Shown here in pieces: positions 7,421 through 15,349 of a DNA stretch of 20,675 nt. The DNA comes from JAYQUR01 sp038133505 (GTDB lineage: Bacteria; Pseudomonadota; Alphaproteobacteria; MPNO01; UBA830): the NCBI GenBank assembly GCA_038133505.1, contig JAYPTI010000039.1:1-20675 (forward strand), written 5' to 3'. Below the pieces are notes generated by a model. The model saw only the letters and a list, made by a program, of their open reading frames with translations. It was not told the DNA's origin and made no database searches. Each line of letters starts with the position of its first letter. Position 1 is the first letter of the stretch. The translations under genes were made by a program, and so were the position numbers.

Positions 7421-7433
7421 TATCAATAGGTTA
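7421..7433. promoter_or_regulatory. IHF-binding consensus upstream of the sigma54 promoter
   Basis: TATCAATAGGTTA on the plus strand matches the IHF consensus WATCAA-N4-TTR at every position, inside an AT-rich stretch (7405-7434) that stands out from the GC-rich surroundings. Its centre is about 50 nt upstream of the predicted start, the usual place for the DNA bend that brings a sigma54 activator to the polymerase. Confidence 0.65.
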
Positions 7434-7460
7434 TGGGGGGGTCGCCTCCGGCCGTGCGAC

Positions 7461-7479
7461 GGATATCGTAAAATATTCC
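7461..7479. promoter_or_regulatory. Possible upstream activator site for the sigma54 promoter
   Basis: GGATATCGTAAAATATTCC is an imperfect dyad: GGATAT and ATATTCC pair with one extra base. Its centre is about 95 nt upstream of the predicted sigma54 start, in the range where PrsR/NtrC-type activators bind. The symmetry is imperfect and there is only one copy, so this is a weak call. Confidence 0.3.
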
Positions 7480-7503
7480 GACGGGTAACCGCCGGTTCCG
7501 GCG

Positions 7504-8655
7504 TCAGGCCGTTCCCCACACTTCGTCGGCAACCTCGAGGATCAGGTCGAACTTGCGGCGCTGGTCGTCGAAGCTGATCGGGTTGCCGCGCGCGACGCTG
7601 GCGAAGCCGCATTGCGGGCTGAGCGCCAGCGCATCCAGCGACACGTATTTGCTCGCCTCCTCGATGCGCGAGAGGAGCTCGTCCTTCGAATAGTTCTCCG
7701 GCGTCTTGGTCGTCACCAGCCCGAGCACCAACAGCTGGTCGCCCGACGCGTAGCGCAGCGGGCTGAAATCGCCGGCGCGTTCGGAATCGAACTCGAGGAA
7801 GAACGCGTCGACGTCGAACTGGGTGAACAGGGTCTCGGCGATGAAGTCGTATCCGCCCGACGCGATCCACGCGCCCGCCGAATTGCCGCGGCAGATATGC
7901 ATCGACACCGCAACGTCGTCGGGTCGTCCTCGCGTCGCCATGCTGATCAGCCGGCCCTGGAGCGCGATCTGTTCTTCCGGCTCCATCCCCTGTTCGCGCG
8001 CCTTCGCCTGGAACTTCGGATCGCAGATATAGGCCGCGTCGGTGTTGTCGATCTGGACATACTTGCAGCCCGCGGCCGCGAGCGCCGCGATCTCGTCACG
8101 GTAGACGCCGGTGACGTCCTCGAAATATTCCTCGATGTCGGGATAGACGGTCGCATCGACCGACTCGCGGCCGCCGCGCACGTACATCATCGTCGGCGAC
8201 GGCATCGTGACCTTGATGGTGCCCTCGGCGCCGAGGCTGTCGAGATACAGGTAGTCGTTGAGCACCAGCCCGCCATCGGGCCGCTTGACCCTGCCGACCG
8301 CATGCGCGACCGGCGGCTGCACGCCGGAGGTGAAGGTCGCGTCCTTGTTCGCCTGCGCGCGGCGCAGCTCGATGCCGTCGATGGCGCCGAGCAGATCGTA
8401 TGCCCAGGAACCGCGTCGGAACTCGCCGTCCGTGATGGTCTTGATGCCGGCTTCCTGCAGCATCGAGACAGACTCGCGAATGCACGCGTCCTCGACTGCA
8501 TGAAGGTCTTCCAGCGACATCGTGTGCGGCCCGCGCTCGTCCGGCGTCGCGCCCATCGCGAACCCCGCCGCCTCGCGCGCTTCCTTCAGCCGCTCAGGGC
8601 GAAGCAGGCTGCCGACATGGTCGGCGCGGTAAGGCGGGCTCAGCTTGCGAGGCAT
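7504..8655 (-). CDS. MetE C-terminal-like zinc methyltransferase (paralogue 1)
   Basis: This 383-residue cytoplasmic TIM-barrel protein belongs to the family of the C-terminal half of cobalamin-independent methionine synthase, which also holds epoxyalkane:coenzyme M transferase. Such enzymes use zinc to activate a thiol. It lacks the N-terminal folate half of full MetE (about 750 residues). Visible motifs are RADHVGSLLRP (10-20), TDGEFRR (75-81), QIDNTDAAY (201-209), the zinc motif MHICRGN (His253, Cys255), FLEFDSERAGDFSPL (Glu288) and SPQCGF with third ligand Cys349. All expected metal ligands are present. AGGGAG precedes the ATG. It diverges from two further members of the family. The methyl donor and acceptor are unknown; methionine recycling, demethylation of a natural product or epoxide/thiol chemistry are all possible. 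Confidence 0.88.
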   Translation of the reverse strand: MPRKLSPPYRADHVGSLLRPERLKEAREAAGFAMGATPDERGPHTMSLEDLHAVEDACIRESVSMLQEAGIKTITDGEFRRGSWAYDLLGAIDGIELRRAQANKDATFTSGVQPPVAHAVGRVKRPDGGLVLNDYLYLDSLGAEGTIKVTMPSPTMMYVRGGRESVDATVYPDIEEYFEDVTGVYRDEIAALAAAGCKYVQIDNTDAAYICDPKFQAKAREQGMEPEEQIALQGRLISMATRGRPDDVAVSMHICRGNSAGAWIASGGYDFIAETLFTQFDVDAFFLEFDSERAGDFSPLRYASGDQLLVLGLVTTKTPENYSKDELLSRIEEASKYVSLDALALSPQCGFASVARGNPISFDDQRRKFDLILEVADEVWGTA

Positions 8656-8838
8656 GGGGTTACTCCCTGTCGGTTGTCTTTATATGTCGATTGCGCCGAT
8701 TAATGGCGGGTCGGCCGCGGCACTGCAAGCCCTGCCGGGCGGCGCTGGACCTCGCATCCCGCCCGTCGTAGAAATTGGCGGCAACAGACCGACAGCCGCC
8801 GTCAGAGCGGCGCCGTCAGGAGAGAAACGGGAGGGGAT
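8656..8838. promoter_or_regulatory. Divergent promoter region of the MetE-like genes
   Basis: This 183-nt spacer must hold the promoters for the leftward paralogue 1 and the rightward paralogues 2 and 3. A nine-base direct repeat, CGCCGTCAG, occurs at 8797-8805 and 8811-8819 (period 14) just before the rightward ribosome site. TATAAA occurs on the minus strand about 30 nt before the leftward start, without a clear -35. I see no MetJ box and cannot recognise a SAM, SAH or cobalamin riboswitch. Confidence 0.35.
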
Positions 8839-9972
8839 ATGACCGGTTCCACACCGCCCTATCGCGCCGAACATATCGGAAGTCTGCTCAGGCCGCAGAA
8901 CCTGATCGACGCGCGCGACGCGTTCGATGCCGGCAAGCTGTCGCGCGAGGAACTGACAGAAACCGAGAATGCCGCGATTGCGGACGTCGTCAAATACCAG
9001 GAGGGCCTGGGCCTCAAAGTCGTGACCGACGGCGAGTATCGGCGCATCTCCTATTTCGTCGATTTCGTGAACGGGCTCGACGGCGTCGAGGCTACGGCGC
9101 GCGGACAGTCCGGCTGGGACTACAATTCCGCCGACGGCAGCGGCACGAAGGTCCAGGCGACCCGGATCGACATCACCGGCAAGATCGGCTGGCCTGAAGG
9201 CGGAATTCTGCTCGACGATTTCGCGTATCTGAAAAGCGTCGCCGCGGACGGCTCGACGCCGAAAATGACGATGCCGGCGCCCAACCAGATCTACTGGTTC
9301 GGCGGTCCCGACAGCGTCGACCGCACCGTCTATCCCGATATGGACGAATACTGGTCCGATCTCGTCGCTGCATATCGCGCGGAAATCGCGGCGCTTGCCA
9401 AAGCTGGATGCACCTACATCCAGATCGACGAGACGTGCCTGCCGAAAATCTCCGATCCCAACATGCAGAAGGTGCTCGCCGACCGCGGCGACGACTGGGA
9501 GGAACTGGTGGGACGCTTCGCCGACACGGCCAGGGCGGTCGCCGAGAACCCACCGCCCGGCGTAACGGTCGCCCTTCATCACTGCCGCGGCAACTCGCGC
9601 GGCCACTGGCAGGCCGAGGGCTCCTACGAGATGGTCGCGGACCGCATGTTCAACGAAATTCCCGCGGCGGCGCATTTCCTCGAATACGACTCGCCCCGCG
9701 CCGGCGATTTCTCGCCGCTGCGCTTCGTACCCGGGAACAAGACCATCGTGCTCGGTCTCGTCTCGACGAAACTGCGCGAGCAGGAGACGGCGGACGACCT
9801 GAAACGCCGCATCGACGAGGCGTCGCAATACGTGCCCCTCGATCGGCTCTGCCTCAGCCCGCAGTGCGGATTCTCGTCGAGCCATTCGGGCCATCCGCTC
9901 ACCCACGACGACCAGAAACGCAAGTTCGAGACGATCATCGCCGTCGCGCATGACGTCTGGGGCGACGCCTGA
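8839..9972 (+). CDS. MetE C-terminal-like zinc methyltransferase (paralogue 2)
   Basis: This 377-residue protein is of the same class as its divergent neighbour and clearly related to it: both have PYRA-[DE]H-[VI]-GSLLRP at the start, TDGE[FY]RR, a GWPEGG or PDGG turn, YPD-[IM] and [LF]SPQCGF. Zinc ligands are His247 and Cys249 (in LHHCRGNSRGHW), Glu282 (HFLEYDSPRAGDFSPL) and Cys343. It has a normal C-terminus and no folate-binding half. A strong GGAGGGG ribosome site precedes the ATG at 8839. It is followed after 17 nt by paralogue 3 on the same strand, so the two form an operon. The length of 377 equals that reported for epoxyalkane:coenzyme M transferase, but a methionine-synthase-type or demethylase role is equally open. 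Confidence 0.88.
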   Translation: MTGSTPPYRAEHIGSLLRPQNLIDARDAFDAGKLSREELTETENAAIADVVKYQEGLGLKVVTDGEYRRISYFVDFVNGLDGVEATARGQSGWDYNSADGSGTKVQATRIDITGKIGWPEGGILLDDFAYLKSVAADGSTPKMTMPAPNQIYWFGGPDSVDRTVYPDMDEYWSDLVAAYRAEIAALAKAGCTYIQIDETCLPKISDPNMQKVLADRGDDWEELVGRFADTARAVAENPPPGVTVALHHCRGNSRGHWQAEGSYEMVADRMFNEIPAAAHFLEYDSPRAGDFSPLRFVPGNKTIVLGLVSTKLREQETADDLKRRIDEASQYVPLDRLCLSPQCGFSSSHSGHPLTHDDQKRKFETIIAVAHDVWGDA

Positions 9973-9989
9973 ACAGGAGAGACGTCCGT

Positions 9990-11168
9990 ATGAAACGCAG
10001 TACCGACCGCATTCTGACGACCCACGTCGGCAGCCTCATCCGCCCCGAGAAACTTCGCGAGTTCATCCGGGCGAAGCAGTCCGGCAAGGAGTACGACGAG
10101 GCGGCGTATCAGGCTTGCCTGTCCGAGTCGGTGCGCGAGGTCGTTGCGCGCCAGGCGGAGGCGGGCGTCGACGTCGTCTCCGACGGCGAATACGGCAAGG
10201 GCATCTCGTGGTCGCAATACGTGCTCGACCGGCTCAGCGGGTTCGAGCGCCGGCCGATCGCAGGCGGCGGCAACCCGTTCGCGAAGGGCGCCGACCGGCT
10301 GCGGTTCTCTGACTTCTACGCCGAGCTGGACGCCAAGGACGCGCCCGCCACGCAGAGCGAATCCGTGTGCACGGGGCCCATCGAATACACGGGACTCGAC
10401 GAGCTCCAGCGCGACATCCAGAACTTCAAGGCCGTGCTCGACGGCGCAGGCGTCGAAGAGGGCTTTTTGCCGGTCGCCGCGCCGGCGAGCGTCATTCCTG
10501 ACCGTAAGGACGAGTATTACAAATCCGAAGAGGAGGGGCTGCAGGCCATCGCGGATGCGATGCGCGTCGAATACCGCGCGATCGTGGATTCCGGTCTGCT
10601 GCTGCAGCTCGACGACGCCCGTGCCGCGGTCACCTTCGATCGGATGGTGCCGCCGGCGAGCTTCGACGACTACTACAAGTGGGTGGCGCGCCACATGGAG
10701 GCGCTGAACTACGCGCTCGAGGGCATCCCGCCAGAGAAGGTGCGCTACCACGTCTGCTGGGGCAGCTGGCCCGGGCCGCATACGACCGACGTGCCGCTCG
10801 AGAAGATCGCCGATCTGATCCTCAGCGTGAACGCGGGCGCCTATCTGATCGAGGGCGCCAATCCGCGCCACGAGCACGAATGGCAGGTCTGGAAGGACAT
10901 CAAGCTGCCCGAGGGCAAGACGCTGATCCCGGGCGTCATCAGCCACGCGACCAACGTGGTCGAGCATCCCCGCCTGGTGGCGGAGCGCATCTGCCGCTAC
11001 GCGTCGGTCGTCGGGCGCGAGAACGTGATCGCCGGAACCGACTGCGGGTTCGCGCAGAGCCCGCTCTATCAGCGCGTTCACCCGTCGATCCAGTGGGCGA
11101 AGCTCGAAGCGCTGGTCGAGGGGGCGAAGCTCGCCTCCGAGGAATTGTGGGGCAGGAAGGCGGCCTAG
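9990..11168 (+). CDS. MetE C-terminal-like zinc methyltransferase (paralogue 3, divergent)
   Basis: This 392-residue member of the MetE-like TIM-barrel family is more distant from paralogues 1 and 2. It opens with RILTTHVGSLIRPEKL (8-23), has SDGEYGKG (64-71), the metal motif YHVCWGSWPGPH (His254, Cys256), a distinctive IEGANPRHEHEW (Glu288) and GTDCGFAQSP (Cys352) near the end. All expected zinc ligands are present. AGGAGA lies before the ATG, and only 17 nt separate it from paralogue 2, so co-transcription is likely. The histidine-rich PRHEHE loop after the glutamate ligand is not in the other two, which suggests a different acceptor or donor. The pair may be two consecutive or alternative methyl-transfer steps, but this is inference. 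Confidence 0.87.
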   Translation: MKRSTDRILTTHVGSLIRPEKLREFIRAKQSGKEYDEAAYQACLSESVREVVARQAEAGVDVVSDGEYGKGISWSQYVLDRLSGFERRPIAGGGNPFAKGADRLRFSDFYAELDAKDAPATQSESVCTGPIEYTGLDELQRDIQNFKAVLDGAGVEEGFLPVAAPASVIPDRKDEYYKSEEEGLQAIADAMRVEYRAIVDSGLLLQLDDARAAVTFDRMVPPASFDDYYKWVARHMEALNYALEGIPPEKVRYHVCWGSWPGPHTTDVPLEKIADLILSVNAGAYLIEGANPRHEHEWQVWKDIKLPEGKTLIPGVISHATNVVEHPRLVAERICRYASVVGRENVIAGTDCGFAQSPLYQRVHPSIQWAKLEALVEGAKLASEELWGRKAA

Positions 11169-11274
11169 CGGGGGTATCGTCTTAACGGGCCGTTTGCCAA
11201 GTCCCTAAGGGGGAATTTCACGGCTTTCCGCGACCATAGTCTCCGATCCGCGCCGATTGCAGATGGAGACCCCC

Positions 11275-11745
11275 ATGTCCCGGACCTGTCGTTACATTTT
11301 CGCCGCCTTCGCGGCAGGCCTGCTGTTGGCCGTCGCCGCGGCCCAAACCGGGTTCGCCCGTCCCGCTCAGCCGCACGATCGACCCGTCGAAGTCGCGATC
11401 GAGGGCTACGATCCCGTCGCCTATTTCGAGGCCGGCGAGCCGACGAAGGGCCTGGATCGCTTTCGGGCCGAACATCGGGGCGCCGCCTATCTCTTCTCGT
11501 CCCAGAAGAATCTCGAAACCTTCCGCGCCGATGCGGACAGGTATGTGCCCCAGTACGGCGGGTACTGTGCGCTCGGTATGCGGTACGGCCAGAAATCCCG
11601 CGTCGATCCGAAGGCATGGCGCATCGTCGAGGGAAAGCTCTACCTGCTGCTCAATCACGGCACGCGGGCGATGTGGGAGCACAAGGTCGACGAGAATATC
11701 TCGATCGCCGACAGGCTCTGGACGAAACTCGCTGAAGACGAATAA
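11275..11745 (+). CDS. Exported YHS-domain protein
   Basis: This 156-residue protein has an N-terminal hydrophobic signal segment (RYIFAAFAAGLLLAVAAA, residues 6-23) and is probably periplasmic. The rest is a YHS domain: EGYDPVAYFEAGEP (43-56), a YLFSSQKNLETF turn (72-83) and YVPQYGGYCALGM (90-102), with one conserved Cys98. Such domains are thought to bind metal, but the function of this family is poorly known. The start at 11275 was chosen over an in-frame ATG at 11257 because GGAGA lies 6 nt before it and the signal peptide is then of normal length. It is monocistronic; the 106-nt gap after paralogue 3 holds no clear terminator. It converges on the histidine kinase gene. Confidence 0.82.
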   Translation: MSRTCRYIFAAFAAGLLLAVAAAQTGFARPAQPHDRPVEVAIEGYDPVAYFEAGEPTKGLDRFRAEHRGAAYLFSSQKNLETFRADADRYVPQYGGYCALGMRYGQKSRVDPKAWRIVEGKLYLLLNHGTRAMWEHKVDENISIADRLWTKLAEDE

Positions 11746-11778
11746 GACGAAAATCGGGGCTCCGTCGTCGGAACGCCG

Positions 11779-13242
11779 CTAGACGGTGAAGATCAGCGTT
11801 GCCGTGGTGCCGGCGCCGAGCGTGCTCGCCAGCGTGAAACTGCCGCCGAGCGCCCGTGTGATCGATCCGACGTAGGACACGCCGAGGCCGATACCGGACC
11901 GGTGATGCGTCCAGTCCTCGGAGAGTTTGGCGAAAGGCTGCTGCAGCGCGTCGAGACGCTCCGCCGGAATGCCGCTCTCCGTATCCGCCACCTCGATCCG
12001 GATATCGCCGTTCTCGTGCCGGACGGCGACGCGCACCTCGCCGTCGGCCGGCGTGTGGGTGAGCGCATTGCGGAGGAGATGCAGCAGAATCCTCGGCAGC
12101 CGGCCGGGATCGGAATAGAGGACGGGCAGATCGGCGGAAATATCGACCGCGACGGACGCACTTTCCTCATCCCGTTCCGAGACGGCGGTTTGGACGGTTT
12201 CCTCGACGAGGGGCGCAAGCGTCAACGGCCGGCTCGCGATATCGAGGGTTCCCGCCTCGGCCTGGGTCGTTTCCATCACGTCCCGGATAAGTTCCAGAAG
12301 CGCCGTTCCCCCCTCGCGGATATAGCGGGCGAATTCCTCTTCGGGCGTGTTGCGGAGGCCGGCCTCGAGCACCTCGGAAAACCCGATGATCGAATTCAGC
12401 GGCGTGCGCAGTTCGTGGCCGACGATCGCGAGGAAGGCCGTTTTCGCCCTGTCGGCGCCTTCGGCCGCGTCGCGCGCCATCCGCAATTCCTGCTTGTAGC
12501 GGAGATGGTTGACCTGCATGTCGTTGAAGGCGTCGATCACCTGGCCGAACTCGTCGTCCTTTTCCCAGTCCACCGCGCGGTAGTCTTCGAGGGCGCGCCG
12601 GCTCTCGATCCCGCGCAGCAGCCGGTTCAGCGGCCGCATGACCGTTACGCGCAGGGACTGGTACGTGGTGACGATGATCGCAAGCAGAATGACGAAGGCG
12701 AGGAGGACGTCGTACCGGAGCCGCTCGATCAGCTCCTGTTCGATGCGGTCGTGGGAAATGGCGACGGCGAACGTGGCAACGGCAGTCGGGCTGATATCGC
12801 CGGGATGCAATATGGACCGGCGCAGGATCCTGTTTTCAGGCACGGCGGCGAGGGGTTCGCCGAACGTTATCGGCGGTGTTCCGTCCGCGAATTCGATCGC
12901 CGTCGCGATCACGTCGGGGTCGCCCAGGATGGGCGCCATAAGGTGCAGCAGGTCTTCTTCGTCGCGCCGGGAGGCGGCATCTGCGAACAGGATGATGCCG
13001 CTGTCCATGATGCGGTCGACCTTGACCTCGATATATTTCTGCGCGGCGCTGTACTGCCTGATCTCGATGAAGCCGACGAACGCGACGACGATCGCCAGCA
13101 CCGACGTCACGCCGATCATCAGGAATCGCGTCTGCAGCGATGTGGCGAAGGTGCCCACCGGTCCGCTTCGTTGAGAAGGGACGCTTTCCCGTGTGCGGCC
13201 GGAACGGGCCGGGGAAAATAACTGGCTTAACAGGGACGTCAT
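11779..13242 (-). CDS. Membrane-bound sensor histidine kinase, orphan
   Basis: This 487-residue two-component sensor sits in the inner membrane. After a 35-residue basic N-terminus there is TM1 (about 39-61), a periplasmic sensor region of about 115 residues, TM2 (about 177-197), a HAMP-like linker (198-255), HisKA and HATPase_c. The phosphorylated His is His276 in GHELRTPLNSIIGFSEVLE. The N box is LLRNALTHTP (Asn392). The G1 box reads ADTESGIP instead of DxGxGIP, so its first glycine is changed, while the G2 box HRSGIGLG (447-454) is intact. Stimulus and partner are unknown: no response regulator gene is adjacent on either side. The ATG at 13242 has GGTAGG before it. Confidence 0.92.
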   Translation of the reverse strand: MTSLLSQLFSPARSGRTRESVPSQRSGPVGTFATSLQTRFLMIGVTSVLAIVVAFVGFIEIRQYSAAQKYIEVKVDRIMDSGIILFADAASRRDEEDLLHLMAPILGDPDVIATAIEFADGTPPITFGEPLAAVPENRILRRSILHPGDISPTAVATFAVAISHDRIEQELIERLRYDVLLAFVILLAIIVTTYQSLRVTVMRPLNRLLRGIESRRALEDYRAVDWEKDDEFGQVIDAFNDMQVNHLRYKQELRMARDAAEGADRAKTAFLAIVGHELRTPLNSIIGFSEVLEAGLRNTPEEEFARYIREGGTALLELIRDVMETTQAEAGTLDIASRPLTLAPLVEETVQTAVSERDEESASVAVDISADLPVLYSDPGRLPRILLHLLRNALTHTPADGEVRVAVRHENGDIRIEVADTESGIPAERLDALQQPFAKLSEDWTHHRSGIGLGVSYVGSITRALGGSFTLASTLGAGTTATLIFTV

Positions 13243-13329
13243 ACGCCTACCGGATACGCGGGTCAGTTTACCGCCGCCTATCCTGAAGGTGCTTGGTTAA
13301 GAAACCGTTGGGTGCCCCGAAAATGCCCG

Positions 13330-13584
13330 TCAGGCGGGGCGTTCGGGCGGAATGATCTCGGGCGCGCAGACCTCGTCGATCAGGTGTTCGCGTCCGATAT
13401 CGGCCAGATGGGCCCGTTTCTGGTCGGCGGTCAGCGCGGTTCCGATGCCCTGCGTCATGGCGAGCACGACCGACCGGTCGCTCATCCCCAGCCAGTAATC
13501 CCGCCGCACGAGCTTGCTGTCCGCATCGCGGGCGAACGGGTTGTCGGGCTGGGCGCCGAGGTCGGGAGAGTAGAAATTTGCCAT
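13330..13584 (-). CDS. Small hypothetical protein, 84 residues
   Basis: I do not recognise this family. The soluble protein starts MANFYSPDLGAQPDNPFAR, has a RRDYWLGMSDRSVVLAMTQG segment and ends in an EVCAPEIIPPERPA tail. It has no signal peptide, membrane segment or metal motif. The open frame extends 11 codons further to a GTG, but the ATG at 13584 gives a more natural start; neither has a good ribosome site. Codon use matches the neighbours. It lies on its own between the histidine kinase and a PEP-CTERM remnant. Confidence 0.5.
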   Translation of the reverse strand: MANFYSPDLGAQPDNPFARDADSKLVRRDYWLGMSDRSVVLAMTQGIGTALTADQKRAHLADIGREHLIDEVCAPEIIPPERPA

Positions 13585-13726
13585 GGCGTCACATTCCGGT
13601 AGTTTCGCTCGCGGCACTATATCAGCGGAGCAGGACCAGCCTAGCCGTTGAAAAGATTTTGCTTCCGGGGAGCGGCTCGCGACCGTGGAGGCGGTCTCTC
13701 GACACGAAACTCAAAGGGGATCCGGG

Positions 13727-13965
13727 ATGACGAAAAAGACGATCAGGGGACTTGCGGCGGCACTTTTGATCCGGACCCGCTCAGTTGCCTCGTCGACGAC
13801 GTCGATACCCAGATCTCGTTGCTGTCGGCGACCGGTCCGACCGACATCGACCTCCAGCAGGGCTACGTCGAGGAGACCAGTGTCGCGGCGAGCGCGCCGG
13901 GCGCCCTGGCCATCTTCGGTGCTGCCCTTCTCGCGATGGGAGCCATGCGCCGCCGGGCTTGCTGA
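13727..13965 (+). pseudogene. Frame-broken small PEP-CTERM-like exported protein
   Basis: A good ribosome site (AAAGGGGATC) precedes ATG 13727, which begins a signal-peptide-like MTKKTIRGLAAALLI. That frame then runs into Arg/Ser-rich nonsense. The neighbouring frame of the same strand takes over from about 13764 with DPDPLSCLVDDVDTQISLLS. It ends in APGALAIFGAALLAMGAMRRR, a PEP-CTERM-type tail (Pro-Gly, hydrophobic helix, Arg cluster) in which PEP reads SAP, then TGA at 13963. A start in one frame and a sorting tail in another imply a frameshift or small deletion in the genome, or a sequencing error. The signal peptide also looks too short, so a deletion of more than one base is likely. It lies 51 nt before the Rieske gene. 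Confidence 0.55.
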
Positions 13966-14016
13966 CGCTCGCCGCGCTGCCGATAATCGCGGACCCAAAG
14001 ACAGGGAACGCAACGC

Positions 14017-15090
14017 ATGGGACAGTTCGTCAAAAACGCCTGGTACGCCGCCGCGTGGAACCATGAGGTAACGGCGGAGACGCCGCTGGCGCGCACCATC
14101 CTGAACGAGCCGCTGGTGCTTTACCGCGACACGGCGGGCGCGGTCGTCGCGCTGGAGGACCGGTGCTGCCACCGTCATCTGCCGCTGTCCGAAGGCCGGA
14201 TCGTGGGCGACTGCCTCGAATGCGGCTATCACGGGCTGGTCTTCGACGGTACCGGCGCCTGCGTGAAGGTGCCCGGCCAGTCCCGCGTCCCGCCGGGCGG
14301 GCAGATCCGGTCGTGGCCGGTCCTCGAGAAGTACCAGTATGTCTGGATCTGGATGGGCGACGCCGACAAGGCCGACGAGAGCCTGCTGCCCGACTGGTAC
14401 GTGATGGACCATCCCGACTGGCGCGTGGTGAAGGGCGATCCGCCGTTCTACATCCCGTGCCACTACGAGCTGTTCAACGACAATTTGCTCGATCTCTCGC
14501 ACCTCGCTTACGTGCACATCAAGAACATCGGCACCGCCGCCGTGCCGGACTTTCCCATCGTGACCACGCGCGGCGAGAACACGGTGCGCATGATCCGCTG
14601 GATCCTGAATTCGCCGCCGGCGCCGCTCTACAAGCATTTCGGCGGCTTCGAGGACAATATCGACCGCTGGCAGTACGCCGAGGCGATGGTCCCGAGCTAC
14701 AACACCGTCCGCGTCGGCTGTCTGCCGGCTGGCTGCGGCGCGAAGCCGGGCGACCATCCGGACGACTATTCCGTCGCCAACGGCGGGCGCAACGCGCAGG
14801 GCTTCGAGTTCTGGAACCTCAACGCGATCACGCCCGAGACCGACACAACGACCTGGTACTTCTACGCCCACTCGCGCAATTTCGCCCAGGACGACCCCGA
14901 GATGGACGAGGAGTTCCGCCGCGAGCTGCGCGGCGCCTTCCAGGACGACGTCGACATCCTCGCCGCCCAGCAGGCCAACATGGACGCCCATGCCCACAAC
15001 CCGAAGGACTGGATCGACATCAACGTCGACGGGCCGGGCATCGCATTGCGCAAGATGGTCGCCGACGCGATCGCGGCGGAGGGCGCCTGA
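14017..15090 (+). CDS. Rieske non-heme iron oxygenase, VanA-like
   Basis: This 357-residue terminal oxygenase resembles the vanillate O-demethylase oxygenase subunit and other Rieske aromatic O-demethylases and hydroxylases. The Rieske 2Fe-2S ligands are Cys50 and His52 (DRCCHRHLP) and Cys69 and His72 (CLECGYHGLVFD). The catalytic iron motif is NDNLLDLSHLAYVH: bridging Asp159 and ligands His162 and His167, with the third carboxylate probably in FQDDVDILAAQ near 311. Length and domain order are normal. CAGGGAA lies 9 nt before the ATG. No ferredoxin-reductase (VanB) gene is nearby, so electrons must come from a partner elsewhere. The nearby MetE-like proteins make a role with methoxylated aromatics attractive but unproven. 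Confidence 0.93.
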   Translation: MGQFVKNAWYAAAWNHEVTAETPLARTILNEPLVLYRDTAGAVVALEDRCCHRHLPLSEGRIVGDCLECGYHGLVFDGTGACVKVPGQSRVPPGGQIRSWPVLEKYQYVWIWMGDADKADESLLPDWYVMDHPDWRVVKGDPPFYIPCHYELFNDNLLDLSHLAYVHIKNIGTAAVPDFPIVTTRGENTVRMIRWILNSPPAPLYKHFGGFEDNIDRWQYAEAMVPSYNTVRVGCLPAGCGAKPGDHPDDYSVANGGRNAQGFEFWNLNAITPETDTTTWYFYAHSRNFAQDDPEMDEEFRRELRGAFQDDVDILAAQQANMDAHAHNPKDWIDINVDGPGIALRKMVADAIAAEGA

Positions 15091-15116
15091 GCCGGCTGCC
15101 GGCCCCGGCGTTCGAA

Positions 15117-15208
15117 ACTACTAAAACAACCCCATGCACCCGAAAGGACCGGGCCGCTTGGGGACACGAACTCCAAAACTCGAAGAACGACCCCATGCAC
15201 CCGAAAGG
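15117..15208. repeat. Direct repeat pair in the spacer after the Rieske gene
   Basis: CCCCATGCACCCGAAAGG occurs twice, identically, at 15130-15147 and 15191-15208 (period 61). Weaker similarity, starting AAACT, extends about 13 nt to the left of each. The second copy is flanked by CGACC and GGTCG, giving it dyad ends. The 259-nt spacer 15091-15349 holds no gene that I can support; the repeats may be remnants of a small mobile or REP-like element. Confidence 0.6.
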
Positions 15209-15349
15209 TCGTATTACGCTTCACGGGATACAGGTTGCCCTCCTCGTGCATCGCAACCGCCTCCACGATAGAGCGTCCGAACCCGGCATGGCGCTCGGTG
15301 CCGGACGCTATCACGGAAATCCTGAAATGCGAGTCGGTCGGGGGAATGG

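Noticed and set aside
8656..8838. SAM or cobalamin riboswitch before the MetE-like genes.
   Set aside because: I could not find conserved core elements such as a cobalamin box or SAM-II pseudoknot sequences; the spacer is also shared by divergent promoters.
15117..15208. CRISPR array.
   Set aside because: There are only two copies of an 18-nt repeat with one interval, imperfect flanks and no cas genes.
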